From NCBI RefSeq assembly GCF_900625095.1, contig NZ_LR130762.1, positions 1-50,832 on the forward strand: DNA of 50,832 nucleotides, in the 5' to 3' direction. The notes beneath the pieces are model-generated. The model did not search any database, had not been told where the DNA came from, and was given only the letters and a program-made list of their open reading frames with translations. Source of the stretch: Acinetobacter ihumii (GTDB lineage Bacteria; Pseudomonadota; Gammaproteobacteria; Pseudomonadales; Moraxellaceae). The stretch's first letter is position 1. Every line of letters begins with the position of its first letter. Below are positions 8,812-17,387 of the stretch, one piece after another. A program made the translations under genes and the position numbers.

Positions 8812-9372
8812 ATGAATCTGGCCTTAATAATGGCTTTGTCTGATGAATCCAAAGGCTTGTTTGAACAAGCAGGAATCGCCGTACATTATAGTGGGATCGG
8901 TAAAGTCAATGCTGCCTTCACTGCTTTTGACGTGATTCAAAAAACCGGTTGTGATGTATTGCTTAATCTGGGCAGCGCAGGCAGTTCTGTGTTTGATGCG
9001 CATTCACTGGTGGAAGTGAGGCAAGTCGTGCAACGCGATATGGATGTTTCACCCTTGGGATTTCCTATTGGCACTACACCACTTGACCATGATTTTCCCG
9101 CAGCAATTGAGCTTGAACCCTTTTTTTCAGAATTGCCAAAAGGTATTTGTGGAACAGGTGATTCTTTTGAAACGGGTGCAGCTAAGCTTGCTTGTGATCT
9201 TGTAGATATGGAAGCCTATGCCATAGCTAAGGTGTGTAAAAAATTAGGCGTTCGTTGTATTTCGGTGAAATACATCACCGATGGTGCCAATGATACGGCG
9301 CACTTAGATTGGGAAGCCAACTTATTGCTCGGCGCACAGAAGTTACTGGCCTTATATCGACAGCATTTTTAA
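8812..9372 (+). CDS. nucleosidase of the MTA/SAH nucleosidase (PNP/UDP) family, short form
   Basis: The protein has 186 residues from ATG 8812; a GTG two codons earlier is an alternative. The family fold is visible: LALIMALSDES at the N-terminus (with the Glu of the active-site loop), YSGIGKVNAAF, LLNLGSAGS, and the C-terminal VDMEAYAIAKVC (ribose-binding Glu) with KYITDGAND (catalytic Asp). Such enzymes split 5'-methylthioadenosine and S-adenosylhomocysteine. It is ~45 residues shorter than E. coli MtnN, with the central region compressed, so substrate preference may differ. It lies 26 bp before the rutD promoter. Family assignment firm, substrate not. Confidence 0.82.
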   Translation: MNLALIMALSDESKGLFEQAGIAVHYSGIGKVNAAFTAFDVIQKTGCDVLLNLGSAGSSVFDAHSLVEVRQVVQRDMDVSPLGFPIGTTPLDHDFPAAIELEPFFSELPKGICGTGDSFETGAAKLACDLVDMEAYAIAKVCKKLGVRCISVKYITDGANDTAHLDWEANLLLGAQKLLALYRQHF

Positions 9373-9397
9373 AAAAAGGATACTGAATAGTAAAAAA

Positions 9398-9413
9398 AGG
9401 CATAAATCTTGCT
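9398..9413 (+). promoter_or_regulatory. sigma-54 (-24/-12) promoter of rutD
   Basis: AGGCATAAATCTTGCT has GG at 9399-9400 and GC at 9411-9412, separated by exactly 10 bases, and matches the consensus TGGCAC-N5-TTGCA at most positions. Initiation would fall near 9423, ~28 bases before ATG 9451. That also excludes the upstream in-frame TTG at 9409 as the rutD start. The sequence is directly seen; function is inferred. Confidence 0.8.
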
Positions 9414-9432
9414 GATTGATAAAAAGATTAAT

Positions 9433-9449
9433 TTGACCAAACGGTTTAA
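9433..9449 (+). promoter_or_regulatory. possible RutR operator half-site in the rutD leader
   Basis: TTGACCAAACGGTTTAA contains TTGACCA, the exact half-site of the RutR operator as I recall it from E. coli (TTGACCA-N2-TGGTCAA); the second half is poorly matched. It lies just after the predicted rutD transcription start, a repressing position. Weak evidence. Confidence 0.3.
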
Positions 9450-9450
9450 A

Positions 9451-10245
9451 ATGAACTATCAGCTTTATCCTACTTTACATGCCAGTCAGGAATATGTGGT
9501 TTTTTCTTCAGGTTTAGGTGGGCATGGCAAGTTTTGGCAAGCCCAGATCGCTGCTTTTCAACAACATTATCACGTCTTGGTCTATGACCAAGAGGGTTGT
9601 CATGCTGACAGTGATCTATTGCCCGATGATTATTCTTTTATGCATTTGGCAGTGCAAATTAAAAATTTATTAGTGCAATTAAATATTCGAAAATTCCATT
9701 TTATTGGACATGCGATTGGCGGTTTTATTGGTTTGGAGTTGACACAATTATTGTCATCACATGCATTGCACATGCAAAGTTTGACTATCATTAATGGTTG
9801 GGCATCGCTTGATCCACATACATTAAAGTGTTTCCAAACCCGTCTGGCTTTGCTTGAGCATGCTGGCGCAGCCGCATATATCAATGCGCAGGCTTTATTT
9901 TTGTATCCGCCGAGCTGGATTTCTAACTATCATGACGAGATTAAACAGCAGGAATATCAACAACTAAGTGATTTTCCGCCTATTCCCAATGTCAAAAAAC
10001 GCATTGAAGCGCTTAAAGCCTTTGCTCTGACTGCTGCGCATGTTGAGGCATTGGCGGAGCTGCCTGTTTTACTCATCGCCAATCAGGATGATATGTTGGT
10101 GCCTTATACGCAAACCCTGTATGTATGGAAACAATTGGCTCACGCCCATTTATGCTTAATGGCAGAAGGAGGACATGCTTCAACCGTCACGCAAGCCTCC
10201 GCAGTGAATCAGCGCATCTTAAAGTTTTTACAAGAAAAGCGATGA
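9451..10245 (+). CDS. rutD: RutD, putative carbamate hydrolase of uracil degradation
   Basis: The protein has 264 residues from ATG 9451 and is an alpha/beta-hydrolase resembling E. coli RutD throughout: VVFSSGLGGHGKFW, LVYDQEGC, FIGHAIGGFIGL, INGWASLDPHT, LFLYPPSW and the C-terminal GGHAS. The usual nucleophile elbow G-x-S-x-G reads GHAIG. The serine is replaced by alanine, as in the E. coli protein, which is a mark of this subfamily. It is thought to speed breakdown of aminoacrylate/carbamate intermediates. It is separated from rutABCFG by rutR and faces rutR tail to tail. The start is chosen because the sigma-54 promoter at 9398-9413 lies just upstream. Confidence 0.92.
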   Translation: MNYQLYPTLHASQEYVVFSSGLGGHGKFWQAQIAAFQQHYHVLVYDQEGCHADSDLLPDDYSFMHLAVQIKNLLVQLNIRKFHFIGHAIGGFIGLELTQLLSSHALHMQSLTIINGWASLDPHTLKCFQTRLALLEHAGAAAYINAQALFLYPPSWISNYHDEIKQQEYQQLSDFPPIPNVKKRIEALKAFALTAAHVEALAELPVLLIANQDDMLVPYTQTLYVWKQLAHAHLCLMAEGGHASTVTQASAVNQRILKFLQEKR

Positions 10246-10320
10246 ACAGACCTGAACTACACTGAACCGGTAATAAATGACCCAAGCAATGCATATTAGG
10301 GCATTACCATCTTGAAAAAA

Positions 10321-10941
10321 TTAAGCGCGAGGCAGAACGCCGTATAGCATCATGTGTACGGTATGTTCAATGGCACGTTGCTGCATACTGCGATTGCGCA
10401 AGGTTTTGCCAGTGACCATTTCCATCTGGGTACTGAAGTCGGCATAGTTTTGGGTAATTGCCCAGATATTTAAAATGAGCAGTTCTGGGTCAATATCTGG
10501 AGAAATTTTGCCTTGTTCCTGCCAAGTCTGAATGACTTTGGCTTTGCGCTTAAACAGTTTTTTCAGTGGCCCTTTTAAGATTTCCAGAATATGCGGTGCA
10601 CCTTGAATAATCTCTAAGGCAAACAGTTTTGAGGCTTTAGGCTGAGTACGTGACACCTCAATTTTCTGAATCAAATAGTGCGCCAGTGCTTCGGTCGGCT
10701 CAAGTTCGACTTCAAGGGTTTGCAATGGGGCGAGCCATTTTTGTAAAACGGTGGTTAACACTTCTACATAAAGTGCTTCTTTATTTTCATAGTAATAAAA
10801 AATGTTGGACTTGTGCATATTGGCCAACTGCGCAATTTCGTCCAGACTTGCCCCACTAAAACCATAAGTTGAAAAGACGTCAAGTGCTGCATTGAGCAAC
10901 TGATTTCGTTTTTGCGTACTCTTTTTTTGTTCCATTAGCAT
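10321..10941 (-). CDS. rutR: TetR-family regulator RutR
   Basis: The protein has 206 residues starting MLMEQKKSTQKRNQLL; ATG 10935 is also possible, and the open frame extends further upstream without support. An N-terminal helix-turn-helix (ALDVFSTYGFSGASLDEIAQLANMHK) is followed by SNIFYYYENKEALY. The C-terminal ligand domain has LEVSRTQPKASKLFALEIIQGAP-type sequence and WAITQNYADFSTQMEMVTG, closely like E. coli RutR, which binds uracil and thymine and represses rut genes when they are absent. It sits between rutD and rutA, divergent from rutA. Confidence 0.93.
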   Translation of the reverse strand: MLMEQKKSTQKRNQLLNAALDVFSTYGFSGASLDEIAQLANMHKSNIFYYYENKEALYVEVLTTVLQKWLAPLQTLEVELEPTEALAHYLIQKIEVSRTQPKASKLFALEIIQGAPHILEILKGPLKKLFKRKAKVIQTWQEQGKISPDIDPELLILNIWAITQNYADFSTQMEMVTGKTLRNRSMQQRAIEHTVHMMLYGVLPRA

Positions 10942-11202
10942 AACTAAGTTAGGTGATTCATTAATTGTAAGGTAAACCGCATGATTTGTGCACAAAACCA
11001 CATTATTTTTCCTGCACTTTAGAAAAAATAACTGCGCCATTTGACTTGTGCTAATCACGATATTGTCGATGGTTGCTGATAAAATAATCTATTTGTGGCG
11101 AATTTTAAAGCAGCAATATGGTCAACCTCTTGCTTTAATTTTGCACAGTATTGAATACTGATTCACTTTTATAGTGCATGGTTGTGCGCTGTTATTTTAC
11201 TA

Positions 11203-11226
11203 AATGGTAAAAATGATTTTACCATT
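11203..11226. promoter_or_regulatory. perfect 10-bp inverted repeat upstream of the rutA promoter
   Basis: AATGGTAAAA (11203-11212) and TTTTACCATT (11217-11226) flank four bases (ATGA). The repeat lies ~43 bp upstream of the -24 element. It is a candidate operator for RutR or an activator site. It is not followed by a T-run, so it is not a terminator. Confidence 0.5.
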
Positions 11227-11267
11227 GGTTATTATTAATTTATTGAAAAATATAAAAAATAAAAAGT

Positions 11268-11283
11268 TGGCACAGTGTATGCA
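11268..11283 (+). promoter_or_regulatory. sigma-54 (-24/-12) promoter of rutABCFG
   Basis: TTGGCACAGTGTATGCAT contains TGGCAC, with GG at 11269-11270, ten bases, then GC at 11281-11282, a near-consensus RpoN promoter. The E. coli rut operon is known to be NtrC/sigma-54 dependent, so the match fits the function. Expected start near 11294. Confidence 0.88.
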
Positions 11284-11384
11284 TTATAAAAATAAGAACA
11301 GGTGGTTGTTTTGGCAATCGTGATTTGATGCAAGGAACAGCTCATGCAGACAGGCGTGGTGCTCCCTAAAAGAGGATTCCCCAT

Positions 11385-12494
11385 ATGAAAATAGGTGTTT
11401 TTTGTCCCATCGGAAATAATGGCTGGCTGCTCTCTGAAAACGCGCCGCAATATATGCCGACATTTGAATTAAATAAAACGATTGTACAGCGCGCAGAACA
11501 TTATGGTTTTGACTTTGCACTGTCAATGATCAAGTTGCGCGGTTTCGGCGGAAAAACTGAATTTTGGGATCATAACCTTGAAACCTTTACCTTGATGGCG
11601 GGACTGGCCGCAGTGACCAGTAAAATTAAAATTTACGCGACTGCGGCAACACTGGTTATGCCTCCAGCGATTGTGGCACGTATGGCATCAACCATTGATT
11701 CCATTTCAAATGGTCGCTTTGGTCTAAATGTGGTCACAGGTTGGCAAGCCCCTGAATATAGTCAAATGGGCATGTGGCCGGGCGATGAATATTTTGCCAA
11801 ACGTTATGATTATTTGTCGGAATATGTGCAGATTTTGCGTGAACTCTGGGCAACTGGAAAATCTGATTTCAAGGGCGAACATTTTCAAATGCAAGATTGT
11901 CGCGTCAGTCCACAACCACAAACCGAAATGAAAATTATCTGTGCAGGACAATCTGACACAGGTCTGGCTTTTTCAGCACAACATGCGGACTACAATTTTG
12001 TGTTTGGGAAAGGACTTAATACGCCAACCGCTTATGCGGACATTAATGACCGTTTAAAAAGCTTTACCGATCAGACTGGACGTGACGTTCAGACCTATGT
12101 GCTATTTATGCTGATTGCGGCAGAAACCGATGAAGAAGCGATGGCAAAATGGCAAAGCTACAACGAGGGCGCGGATGTAGAAGCGATTAATTGGTTGATG
12201 AATCAAGGGGGCAAAGACACTAAATCAGGTGCTGATACCAATATTCGTCAAATGGCATCCAGTGTTTCACCTGTCAATATCAACATGGGAACTTTAGTGG
12301 GTTCTTATCAAAAAGTTGCGGCCATGCTGGATGAAATCGCTGAGGTTAAAGGCACAGAAGGTATTTTGCTGACCTTTGATGATTTTGTACAAGGGGTTGA
12401 AGATTTTGGTCAACGGATTCAACCATTGATGAAGTCCCGTCAGGATATTGTGACGGAGTATCAACCCTTGACCACACTGGAGAAAAGCGCATGA
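11385..12494 (+). CDS. rutA: RutA, pyrimidine monooxygenase
   Basis: The protein has 369 residues in the luciferase-like FMN-dependent monooxygenase family. It opens the uracil ring between N3 and C4 using O2 and reduced FMN to give ureidoacrylate peracid. Family sequence is seen at [22 protein letters not shown] (trimmed here: [13 protein letters not shown]), [43 protein letters not shown] and [13 protein letters not shown] strong ribosome site AGAGGA lies ~7 bases before ATG 11385. Its stop overlaps the rutB start (ATGA). Reduced FMN would come from RutF, encoded downstream. Confidence 0.97.
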   Translation: MKIGVFCPIGNNGWLLSENAPQYMPTFELNKTIVQRAEHYGFDFALSMIKLRGFGGKTEFWDHNLETFTLMAGLAAVTSKIKIYATAATLVMPPAIVARMASTIDSISNGRFGLNVVTGWQAPEYSQMGMWPGDEYFAKRYDYLSEYVQILRELWATGKSDFKGEHFQMQDCRVSPQPQTEMKIICAGQSDTGLAFSAQHADYNFVFGKGLNTPTAYADINDRLKSFTDQTGRDVQTYVLFMLIAAETDEEAMAKWQSYNEGADVEAINWLMNQGGKDTKSGADTNIRQMASSVSPVNINMGTLVGSYQKVAAMLDEIAEVKGTEGILLTFDDFVQGVEDFGQRIQPLMKSRQDIVTEYQPLTTLEKSA

Positions 12495-13228
12495 ATACCG
12501 TCGTTGCAGATTTTACCGAACGCGCTGGCACAGGGCGTGTCTTGAAAGCGGAACCTGAAGCGATCCAGCTTGCGCCTGAGCACACCGCTCTCATCGTAAT
12601 TGATATGCAAAATGCCTATACCTCGATTGGAGGCTATTTAGACCTAGCAGGTTTTGATGTATCAAAAACCAAACCCGTGGTTGAAAATATTCAAAAAGCA
12701 GTAAGCGCAGCCCATGCAGCTGGCATTCAGGTGATTTACTTTAAAAATGGTTGGGACAATCAATATGTTGAGGCGGGTGGTGCAGGCTCGCCTAATTTTC
12801 ATAAATCCAATGCGTTGAAAACCATGCGCAAACAACCTGAATTGCAAGGCAAGTTATTGGCCAAAGGTGGCTGGGATTTCGAATTGATTGATGAATTACA
12901 ACCCACAGCACAAGATATTGTGATTGAAAAACCACGATATAGCGGTTTCTTCAATACTGCACTAGATAGCATGTTACGCGCCCGTGGTATTCGTAACCTA
13001 GTCTTTGTCGGTATTGCCACCAATGTCTGTGTCGAGTCGACTTTACGCGATGGTTTTTTCCTCGAATATTTTGGCGTGGCCCTAGACGATGCTTGTTATC
13101 AGGCGGGCCCAGTCGAGATGCATACCGCCAGCATGTATAACATTAAAACTTTTTTTGGTTGGGTGTCTGATACCCAGAATTTTGTCGAAACTTTTGCTTC
13201 ATCTTCAACATTGGCTAAATCTGCATAA
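12491..13228 (+). CDS. rutB: RutB, ureidoacrylate amidohydrolase
   Basis: The protein has 245 residues of the isochorismatase/cysteine-hydrolase family. It removes carbamate from ureidoacrylate (peracid) to give aminoacrylate. The catalytic triad can be placed: Asp38 in VIDMQNAY, Lys147 in EKPRYSGF and Cys180 in [11 protein letters not shown]; the cis-peptide region GIATN is intact. It overlaps rutA by 4 bases and is followed by rutC after 18 bp, so the three are translated as a unit. Confidence 0.96.
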   Translation: MNTVVADFTERAGTGRVLKAEPEAIQLAPEHTALIVIDMQNAYTSIGGYLDLAGFDVSKTKPVVENIQKAVSAAHAAGIQVIYFKNGWDNQYVEAGGAGSPNFHKSNALKTMRKQPELQGKLLAKGGWDFELIDELQPTAQDIVIEKPRYSGFFNTALDSMLRARGIRNLVFVGIATNVCVESTLRDGFFLEYFGVALDDACYQAGPVEMHTASMYNIKTFFGWVSDTQNFVETFASSSTLAKSA

Positions 13229-13246
13229 CCGCTCAGGGAGATCACT

Positions 13247-13627
13247 ATGCCTAAAGAAATCGTATTACCTGAAGGAACACCGCCACCGCTTGCACCTTAT
13301 GTCCCTGCAACCAAGGCCAATAATGTCGTGTATGTCTCGGGTATTTTGGCATTCGATGAACACAATAACGTGGTACACATCGGCGATGCAGCCGCGCAAA
13401 CCCGTCATGTCTTGGAAACCATTAAGGGAATTTTAGCCAATGCTGGTGGCACTTTAAAAGATGTCACCTTTAATCATATTTTTCTGCGCGACTGGGCTGA
13501 TTATGCCGCGATAAATCAGGTTTATGCTGAATATTTTCCTGATGAACGTCCAGCGCGTTATTGCGTGCAGGTGGGGTTGGTCAAACCTGAAGCTTTGGTT
13601 GAAATTGCCTCAATCGCCCATGTATAG
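13247..13627 (+). CDS. rutC: RutC, aminoacrylate deaminase (RidA family)
   Basis: The protein has 126 residues, the standard RidA/YjgF size. It begins [20 protein letters not shown] and contains [28 protein letters not shown] and the C-terminal signature [19 protein letters not shown] with the conserved Arg of the ligand pocket. It helps turn aminoacrylate to malonic semialdehyde and ammonia. A clear ribosome site (GGGAG) precedes ATG 13247. Confidence 0.95.
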   Translation: MPKEIVLPEGTPPPLAPYVPATKANNVVYVSGILAFDEHNNVVHIGDAAAQTRHVLETIKGILANAGGTLKDVTFNHIFLRDWADYAAINQVYAEYFPDERPARYCVQVGLVKPEALVEIASIAHV

Positions 13628-13718
13628 CATTTTTTGTATTTTATGAATTTTATGCCGATGAATATATTGACCCCATTTCGCTTGTGAAGGTGAAAGCCAT
13701 GGGGTAGGAGAGAGCACC

Positions 13719-14282
13719 ATGAATGTGTCAGATCAAACACAATCTGTATTGAAAGAATTGTTACAACAGCACAGTCAAAATCGTTCTACCCATTTACAGG
13801 TCGATCAACAGACTTTCCGACAGGGAATGTCAAATTTAGGGGCAGCAGTCAATGTAATTACCACCGATGGCGTGGCGGGAAAATCAGGTTTCACGGCATC
13901 CGCAGTCTGTAGTGTGACGGATTCACCACCGACTTTATTGGTATGTCTTAATCGTTCAGCATCTGTATTCGAAACATTTCAAAAAAATCAGGTGTTGTGC
14001 GTCAACACACTGGCGACACATCAACGTCATTTATCCAATTTGTTCGGGGGGAAAACGCCAATGCAGGAACGTTTTGCTCAAGGGCAATGGACGACCTTGG
14101 TGACTCAAGCGCCAGTACTGGAAGATGCGTTAGTGTCTTTTGATTGTGAGGTGGTATATAGCCACAGTGTGGGTAGCCATGATGTCTTATTCTGTCAGGT
14201 CAAGGCCATTCAGCAGCATCAGGGTTTAAACGGGCTGATGTATTTCAATCGTAATTATTGTGAACCGTTGTGCGTTGCATAA
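13719..14282 (+). CDS. rutF: RutF, NADH:FMN reductase
   Basis: The protein has 187 residues of the flavin-reductase-like family. It supplies reduced FMN to RutA. Visible family sequence: [48 protein letters not shown]-type strand ([18 protein letters not shown]), and [10 protein letters not shown] near the end, where the family usually has a G-x-HD-core (here GSHDVLF). The ribosome site GGAGAG is 9 bases upstream. rutE is missing between rutC/D and rutF: only ~90 non-coding bases separate rutC and rutF. Confidence 0.94.
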   Translation: MNVSDQTQSVLKELLQQHSQNRSTHLQVDQQTFRQGMSNLGAAVNVITTDGVAGKSGFTASAVCSVTDSPPTLLVCLNRSASVFETFQKNQVLCVNTLATHQRHLSNLFGGKTPMQERFAQGQWTTLVTQAPVLEDALVSFDCEVVYSHSVGSHDVLFCQVKAIQQHQGLNGLMYFNRNYCEPLCVA

Positions 14283-14306
14283 AACTGGATGCTGGAGCAA
14301 GTCATC

Positions 14307-15728
14307 ATGTCAAACAAACCATCCCAAGTCCCAGAACCCCTCATTCCAGAAACGTCAGAACCGATGCCACAAAAAGAATCATGGTTTCCAAAATTTAAAC
14401 CCTATCACGGTAATATTGACCAAACGCCTGTGCAGATTGATGAATATCTACCCGCAGGAAAAAGTCTGGTGCTGGGTTTACAACATGCATTTGCCATGTT
14501 TGGTGCAACGGTACTTGCGCCACTGCTAATGGGTTTTGATCCCAATCTCACCATTTTTATTACAGGCATTGGTACGATTTTATTCTTTCTGATCACAGGC
14601 GGACGACTACCGAGTTATCTAGGATCTAGCTTTGCTTTTATTGCCGCAGTGGCAGTTGCAACCGGTTATAACGGGGTTGGTGCAAATCCGAATATTGGGG
14701 TCGCACTGGGCGGCACGATAGCTTGTGGGATTGTCTATGCCCTGATTGGTCTGGTGGTGATGCGTACAGGCACCGCGTGGATTGAAAAATTGATGCCTCC
14801 AATTGTCACAGGCGCAATTGTGATGATTATTGGTTTAAATTTGGCACCGGTTACCATTAAAAGTGTCGCTGCAAACAGTTTTGATTCGTGGATGGCAGTC
14901 GTTACCATTTTATGTATTAGTGCGATTGCAGTATTTACCAAAGGCATGTTACGCCGTTTGCTATTATTGGTGGGACTGTGTGCGGCATATGTGGTTTACT
15001 TTTTGTTTGCCAATGTAATGGGGTGGGGCAAACCCATTGATTTTTCGCCAATTGCTCAGGCAGCATGGTTTGGTTTACCAACTTTTCATACACCTGTGTT
15101 TGAAGCCAATGCCATGTTATTAATTGCACCTGTGGCTCTTATCTTGGTGGCAGAAAATCTAGGTCATTTTAAAGCAGTGTCTGCCATGACTGGACGTAAT
15201 TTATCGCCATATATGGGACGAGGTTTCTTTGCCGATGGTTTGTGTACGACATTATCGGCATCGGTGGGTGGCACAGGCATGACCACCTATGCAGAAAATA
15301 TTGGGGTGATGGCAGTCACTAAAGTGTATTCCACCACCATTTTTGTGATTGCGGGTTTATTTGCTATTTTACTCGGATTGTCGCCTAAATTTGGTGCCGT
15401 GATTCATACCATACCCGTGGCTTTACTTGGCGGCGCTTCTATTGTGGTCTTTGGATTAATTACGGTGGCTGGTGCTAAAATCTGGATTGATCACAAGGTC
15501 GATTTTAGTAAAAACAGTATGTTGATTATTGCTGCGGTGAGTTTAATTATGGGCGCAGGCAATTTTAGTTTACATATTGGCTCATTCGATCTGGGGGGAA
15601 TCGGGACGGCAACCTTAGCTGCTATTTTTCTGAATTTATTGTTAAATCGTAACGAGTCACCGCAGCCTTCAGCTACGACTCATCACACGACAGAAAAAGA
15701 GATTCATTCGGTACTTCCTCATTCTTAA
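14307..15728 (+). CDS. rutG: RutG, uracil permease (NCS2 family)
   Basis: The protein has 473 residues from ATG 14307, chosen because TGGAG lies ~10 bases ahead; the in-frame ATG at 14289 has no such site. It is a polytopic nucleobase:cation symporter: LVLGLQHAFAMFGATVLAPLL (shortened: LGLQHAFAMFGATVLAP), PSYLGSSFAFI, MPPIVTGAIVMIIGLNLAP, the signature ALILVAENLGHFKAV with the substrate-binding Glu, and GTGMTTYAENIGVMAVT. It imports uracil for the Rut pathway. It is the last gene of the rutABCFG unit. Confidence 0.95.
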   Translation: MSNKPSQVPEPLIPETSEPMPQKESWFPKFKPYHGNIDQTPVQIDEYLPAGKSLVLGLQHAFAMFGATVLAPLLMGFDPNLTIFITGIGTILFFLITGGRLPSYLGSSFAFIAAVAVATGYNGVGANPNIGVALGGTIACGIVYALIGLVVMRTGTAWIEKLMPPIVTGAIVMIIGLNLAPVTIKSVAANSFDSWMAVVTILCISAIAVFTKGMLRRLLLLVGLCAAYVVYFLFANVMGWGKPIDFSPIAQAAWFGLPTFHTPVFEANAMLLIAPVALILVAENLGHFKAVSAMTGRNLSPYMGRGFFADGLCTTLSASVGGTGMTTYAENIGVMAVTKVYSTTIFVIAGLFAILLGLSPKFGAVIHTIPVALLGGASIVVFGLITVAGAKIWIDHKVDFSKNSMLIIAAVSLIMGAGNFSLHIGSFDLGGIGTATLAAIFLNLLLNRNESPQPSATTHHTTEKEIHSVLPHS

Positions 15729-15745
15729 ACCCTTGAGTTGAATCA

Positions 15746-15768
15746 TGAAGCCGCGCACAGCGGCTTCA
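15746..15768. terminator. hairpin between convergent rutG and ssuB
   Basis: A 9-bp perfect stem TGAAGCCGC / GCGGCTTCA has a GCACA loop and sits 18 bases after rutG. There is no T-run on either side, so the hairpin probably acts in both directions with limited strength. Its right arm abuts the ssuB stop codon. Confidence 0.6.
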
Positions 15769-15769
15769 A

Positions 15770-16570
15770 TCAGGTGGCTAATACAGCTTCGAGTACTTGT
15801 TGTTCTAATGCTGCAAATTCAGCCCCTTTCTTACGCGGTCGTGCTAAATCGACTTTAAAATTATGCGCAATACGTCCTTTATCCAGCAGGATAATTCGGT
15901 CCGCCAGTTGTACGGCTTCACTCACATCATGTGTGACTAAAATTGCAGTAAAGCCTTGTTCTTTCCATAAACGTTCAATCAGGTTCTGCATTTCCAGTCG
16001 GGTTAAAGCATCGAGTGCGCCCAACGGTTCATCCAACAATAAAATGCGTGGTGAATGCGAAAGAGCACGTGCCAAAGCGGTGCGCTGGCGTTGCCCCCCT
16101 GACAGTTGCGAAGGCCATTGACCTGCTTTATCTTTGAGTCCGACTTTTTCCAGAAGTTGTTCCGCAATATCACGTTGATCTTTGGCTAATCCCAATTGGA
16201 CGTTATGCAAAATGCTCTTCCACGGTAATAGACGCGGGTCCTGAAACATGACTCGGATATCGTCACTGGTAATGCCTTCGCGGAAATGTCGTGCGGATTT
16301 AAACTTGATTTCACCGTAACTTGGCTGTTCCAGATCGGCAATCAGGCGCAATAGGGTACTTTTTCCACAACCACTACGACCGACAATCGCCACAAACTCA
16401 CCCGGTTGAATGTGTAAGTCCAGATCTTCCAGAACTTTGACCTGACCATAGAATTTATGCAGTTGCTCAATCAGAATTTCCGCACCAATTACGGCCTGCT
16501 CAGGTTCGGTATGTTGTTTTGGGGCAGGGACTAAATCAGCTTGATAACGTTGAATGTTTAAACTTGTCAT
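15770..16570 (-). CDS. ssuB: SsuB, sulfonate ABC transporter ATP-binding protein
   Basis: The protein has 266 residues from ATG 16570, preceded by AGGAG; the longer open frame upstream lies inside ssuC. ABC signatures appear in order: Walker [11 protein letters not shown]-loop [10 protein letters not shown], signature [15 protein letters not shown], Walker [13 protein letters not shown] and the switch His in VTHDVSEAV. It powers sulfonate import together with SsuC and the binding proteins. It is the last gene of the minus-strand ssu operon, 16 bp after ssuC. Confidence 0.95.
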   Translation of the reverse strand: MTSLNIQRYQADLVPAPKQHTEPEQAVIGAEILIEQLHKFYGQVKVLEDLDLHIQPGEFVAIVGRSGCGKSTLLRLIADLEQPSYGEIKFKSARHFREGITSDDIRVMFQDPRLLPWKSILHNVQLGLAKDQRDIAEQLLEKVGLKDKAGQWPSQLSGGQRQRTALARALSHSPRILLLDEPLGALDALTRLEMQNLIERLWKEQGFTAILVTHDVSEAVQLADRIILLDKGRIAHNFKVDLARPRKKGAEFAALEQQVLEAVLAT

Positions 16571-16586
16571 GATGAAAGCTCCTGTT

Positions 16587-17387
16587 TTATCCTTGATAAC
16601 CCGCATGCCAACGCAATAAATAGCGTTCCAGTGCCTGTGCCAAAACATCTGCCAGCTTACCGAGCAAGGCATAAAGTAGAATGCCGACCAAGACCACATC
16701 GGTTTGTAAGAATTCACGGGCATTCATGGTCATATAGCCAATGCCAGCCTGTGCAGAAATCGTTTCAGCCACAATTAACAACACCCAAACCAGACCCAGC
16801 GAAAAGCGTAATCCGACTAAGATGGAGGGCATCGCGCCTGGCAAGATAATTTCTTTATACAGTTGCCAACGAGTTAAGCCGTAGCTTTTGCCCATTTCAA
16901 TCAACTGTGGATCGACAGAACGAATGCCATGATAGGTATTGATATACATCGGAAAGAACACACCTACCGAAACTAAAAACAGTTTTGCAGTTTCATCAAT
17001 TCCGAACCATAAAATCACTAAAGGAATTAATGCAAGAGCAGGGATGTTTCGGATCATTTGTAGTGTGGTGTCCAGTAAGGTAGAAGCTGCCTTGGATGAC
17101 CCATTGAGCAGCCCCAACAGTAGACCTAAACCACCGCCAATGAATAATCCTAACAATGCACGACCTGCACTGACTTTGACATGATGCCAAAGTTCACCAC
17201 TGACCAGTAAATGCCAAAATGCACTGACCACCGCAGTGGGTGCAGGCAGAACACGACTCTGCAAAAGACCCGAAACAGATGCCAATTGCCAGAACAGGAT
17301 CAGGGCGACCGGGAACAGCCACGGCAGCAAACGCTGCCCGATGGCTTTTGTTCCACGTGAAACAATGGACGTTTCAGCTTGACTCAT
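16587..17387 (-). CDS. ssuC: SsuC, sulfonate ABC transporter permease
   Basis: The protein has 266 residues with about six membrane segments ([33 protein letters not shown] and others). The permease EAA loop, which contacts the ATPase, is at [20 protein letters not shown]. It resembles the SsuC/TauC group. Its start overlaps the ssuD stop by 4 bases. Confidence 0.95.
   Translation of the reverse strand: MSQAETSIVSRGTKAIGQRLLPWLFPVALILFWQLASVSGLLQSRVLPAPTAVVSAFWHLLVSGELWHHVKVSAGRALLGLFIGGGLGLLLGLLNGSSKAASTLLDTTLQMIRNIPALALIPLVILWFGIDETAKLFLVSVGVFFPMYINTYHGIRSVDPQLIEMGKSYGLTRWQLYKEIILPGAMPSILVGLRFSLGLVWVLLIVAETISAQAGIGYMTMNAREFLQTDVVLVGILLYALLGKLADVLAQALERYLLRWHAGYQG

Larger units (their letters stand above)
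10942..11384. promoter_or_regulatory. rutR-rutA divergent regulatory region
   Basis: This 443-bp region has no gene I can support. It holds several symmetrical sites: TTTGTGCACAAA (10985-10996, perfect palindrome), CAGTATTGAATACTG (11146-11160, 7-bp arms), a TGGTCAA RutR-type half-site (11119-11125), and a 10-bp perfect inverted repeat (11203-11226). The sigma-54 promoter of rutA lies at 11268-11283. A leader of ~90 nt separates the predicted start from rutA. The symmetrical sites 40-125 bp upstream of a sigma-54 promoter are where NtrC-type activators bind, but none matches the NtrC consensus well. Confidence 0.6.

Noticed and set aside
9409..9450. Upstream extension of rutD from TTG 9409
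   Set aside because: It would start inside the sigma-54 promoter, upstream of the predicted transcript start.
15738..16121. 127-codon plus-strand ORF over ssuB
   Set aside because: It is antisense to the ATPase Walker B and signature motifs; the Cys/Ser/Arg-rich composition is that of a shadow frame.
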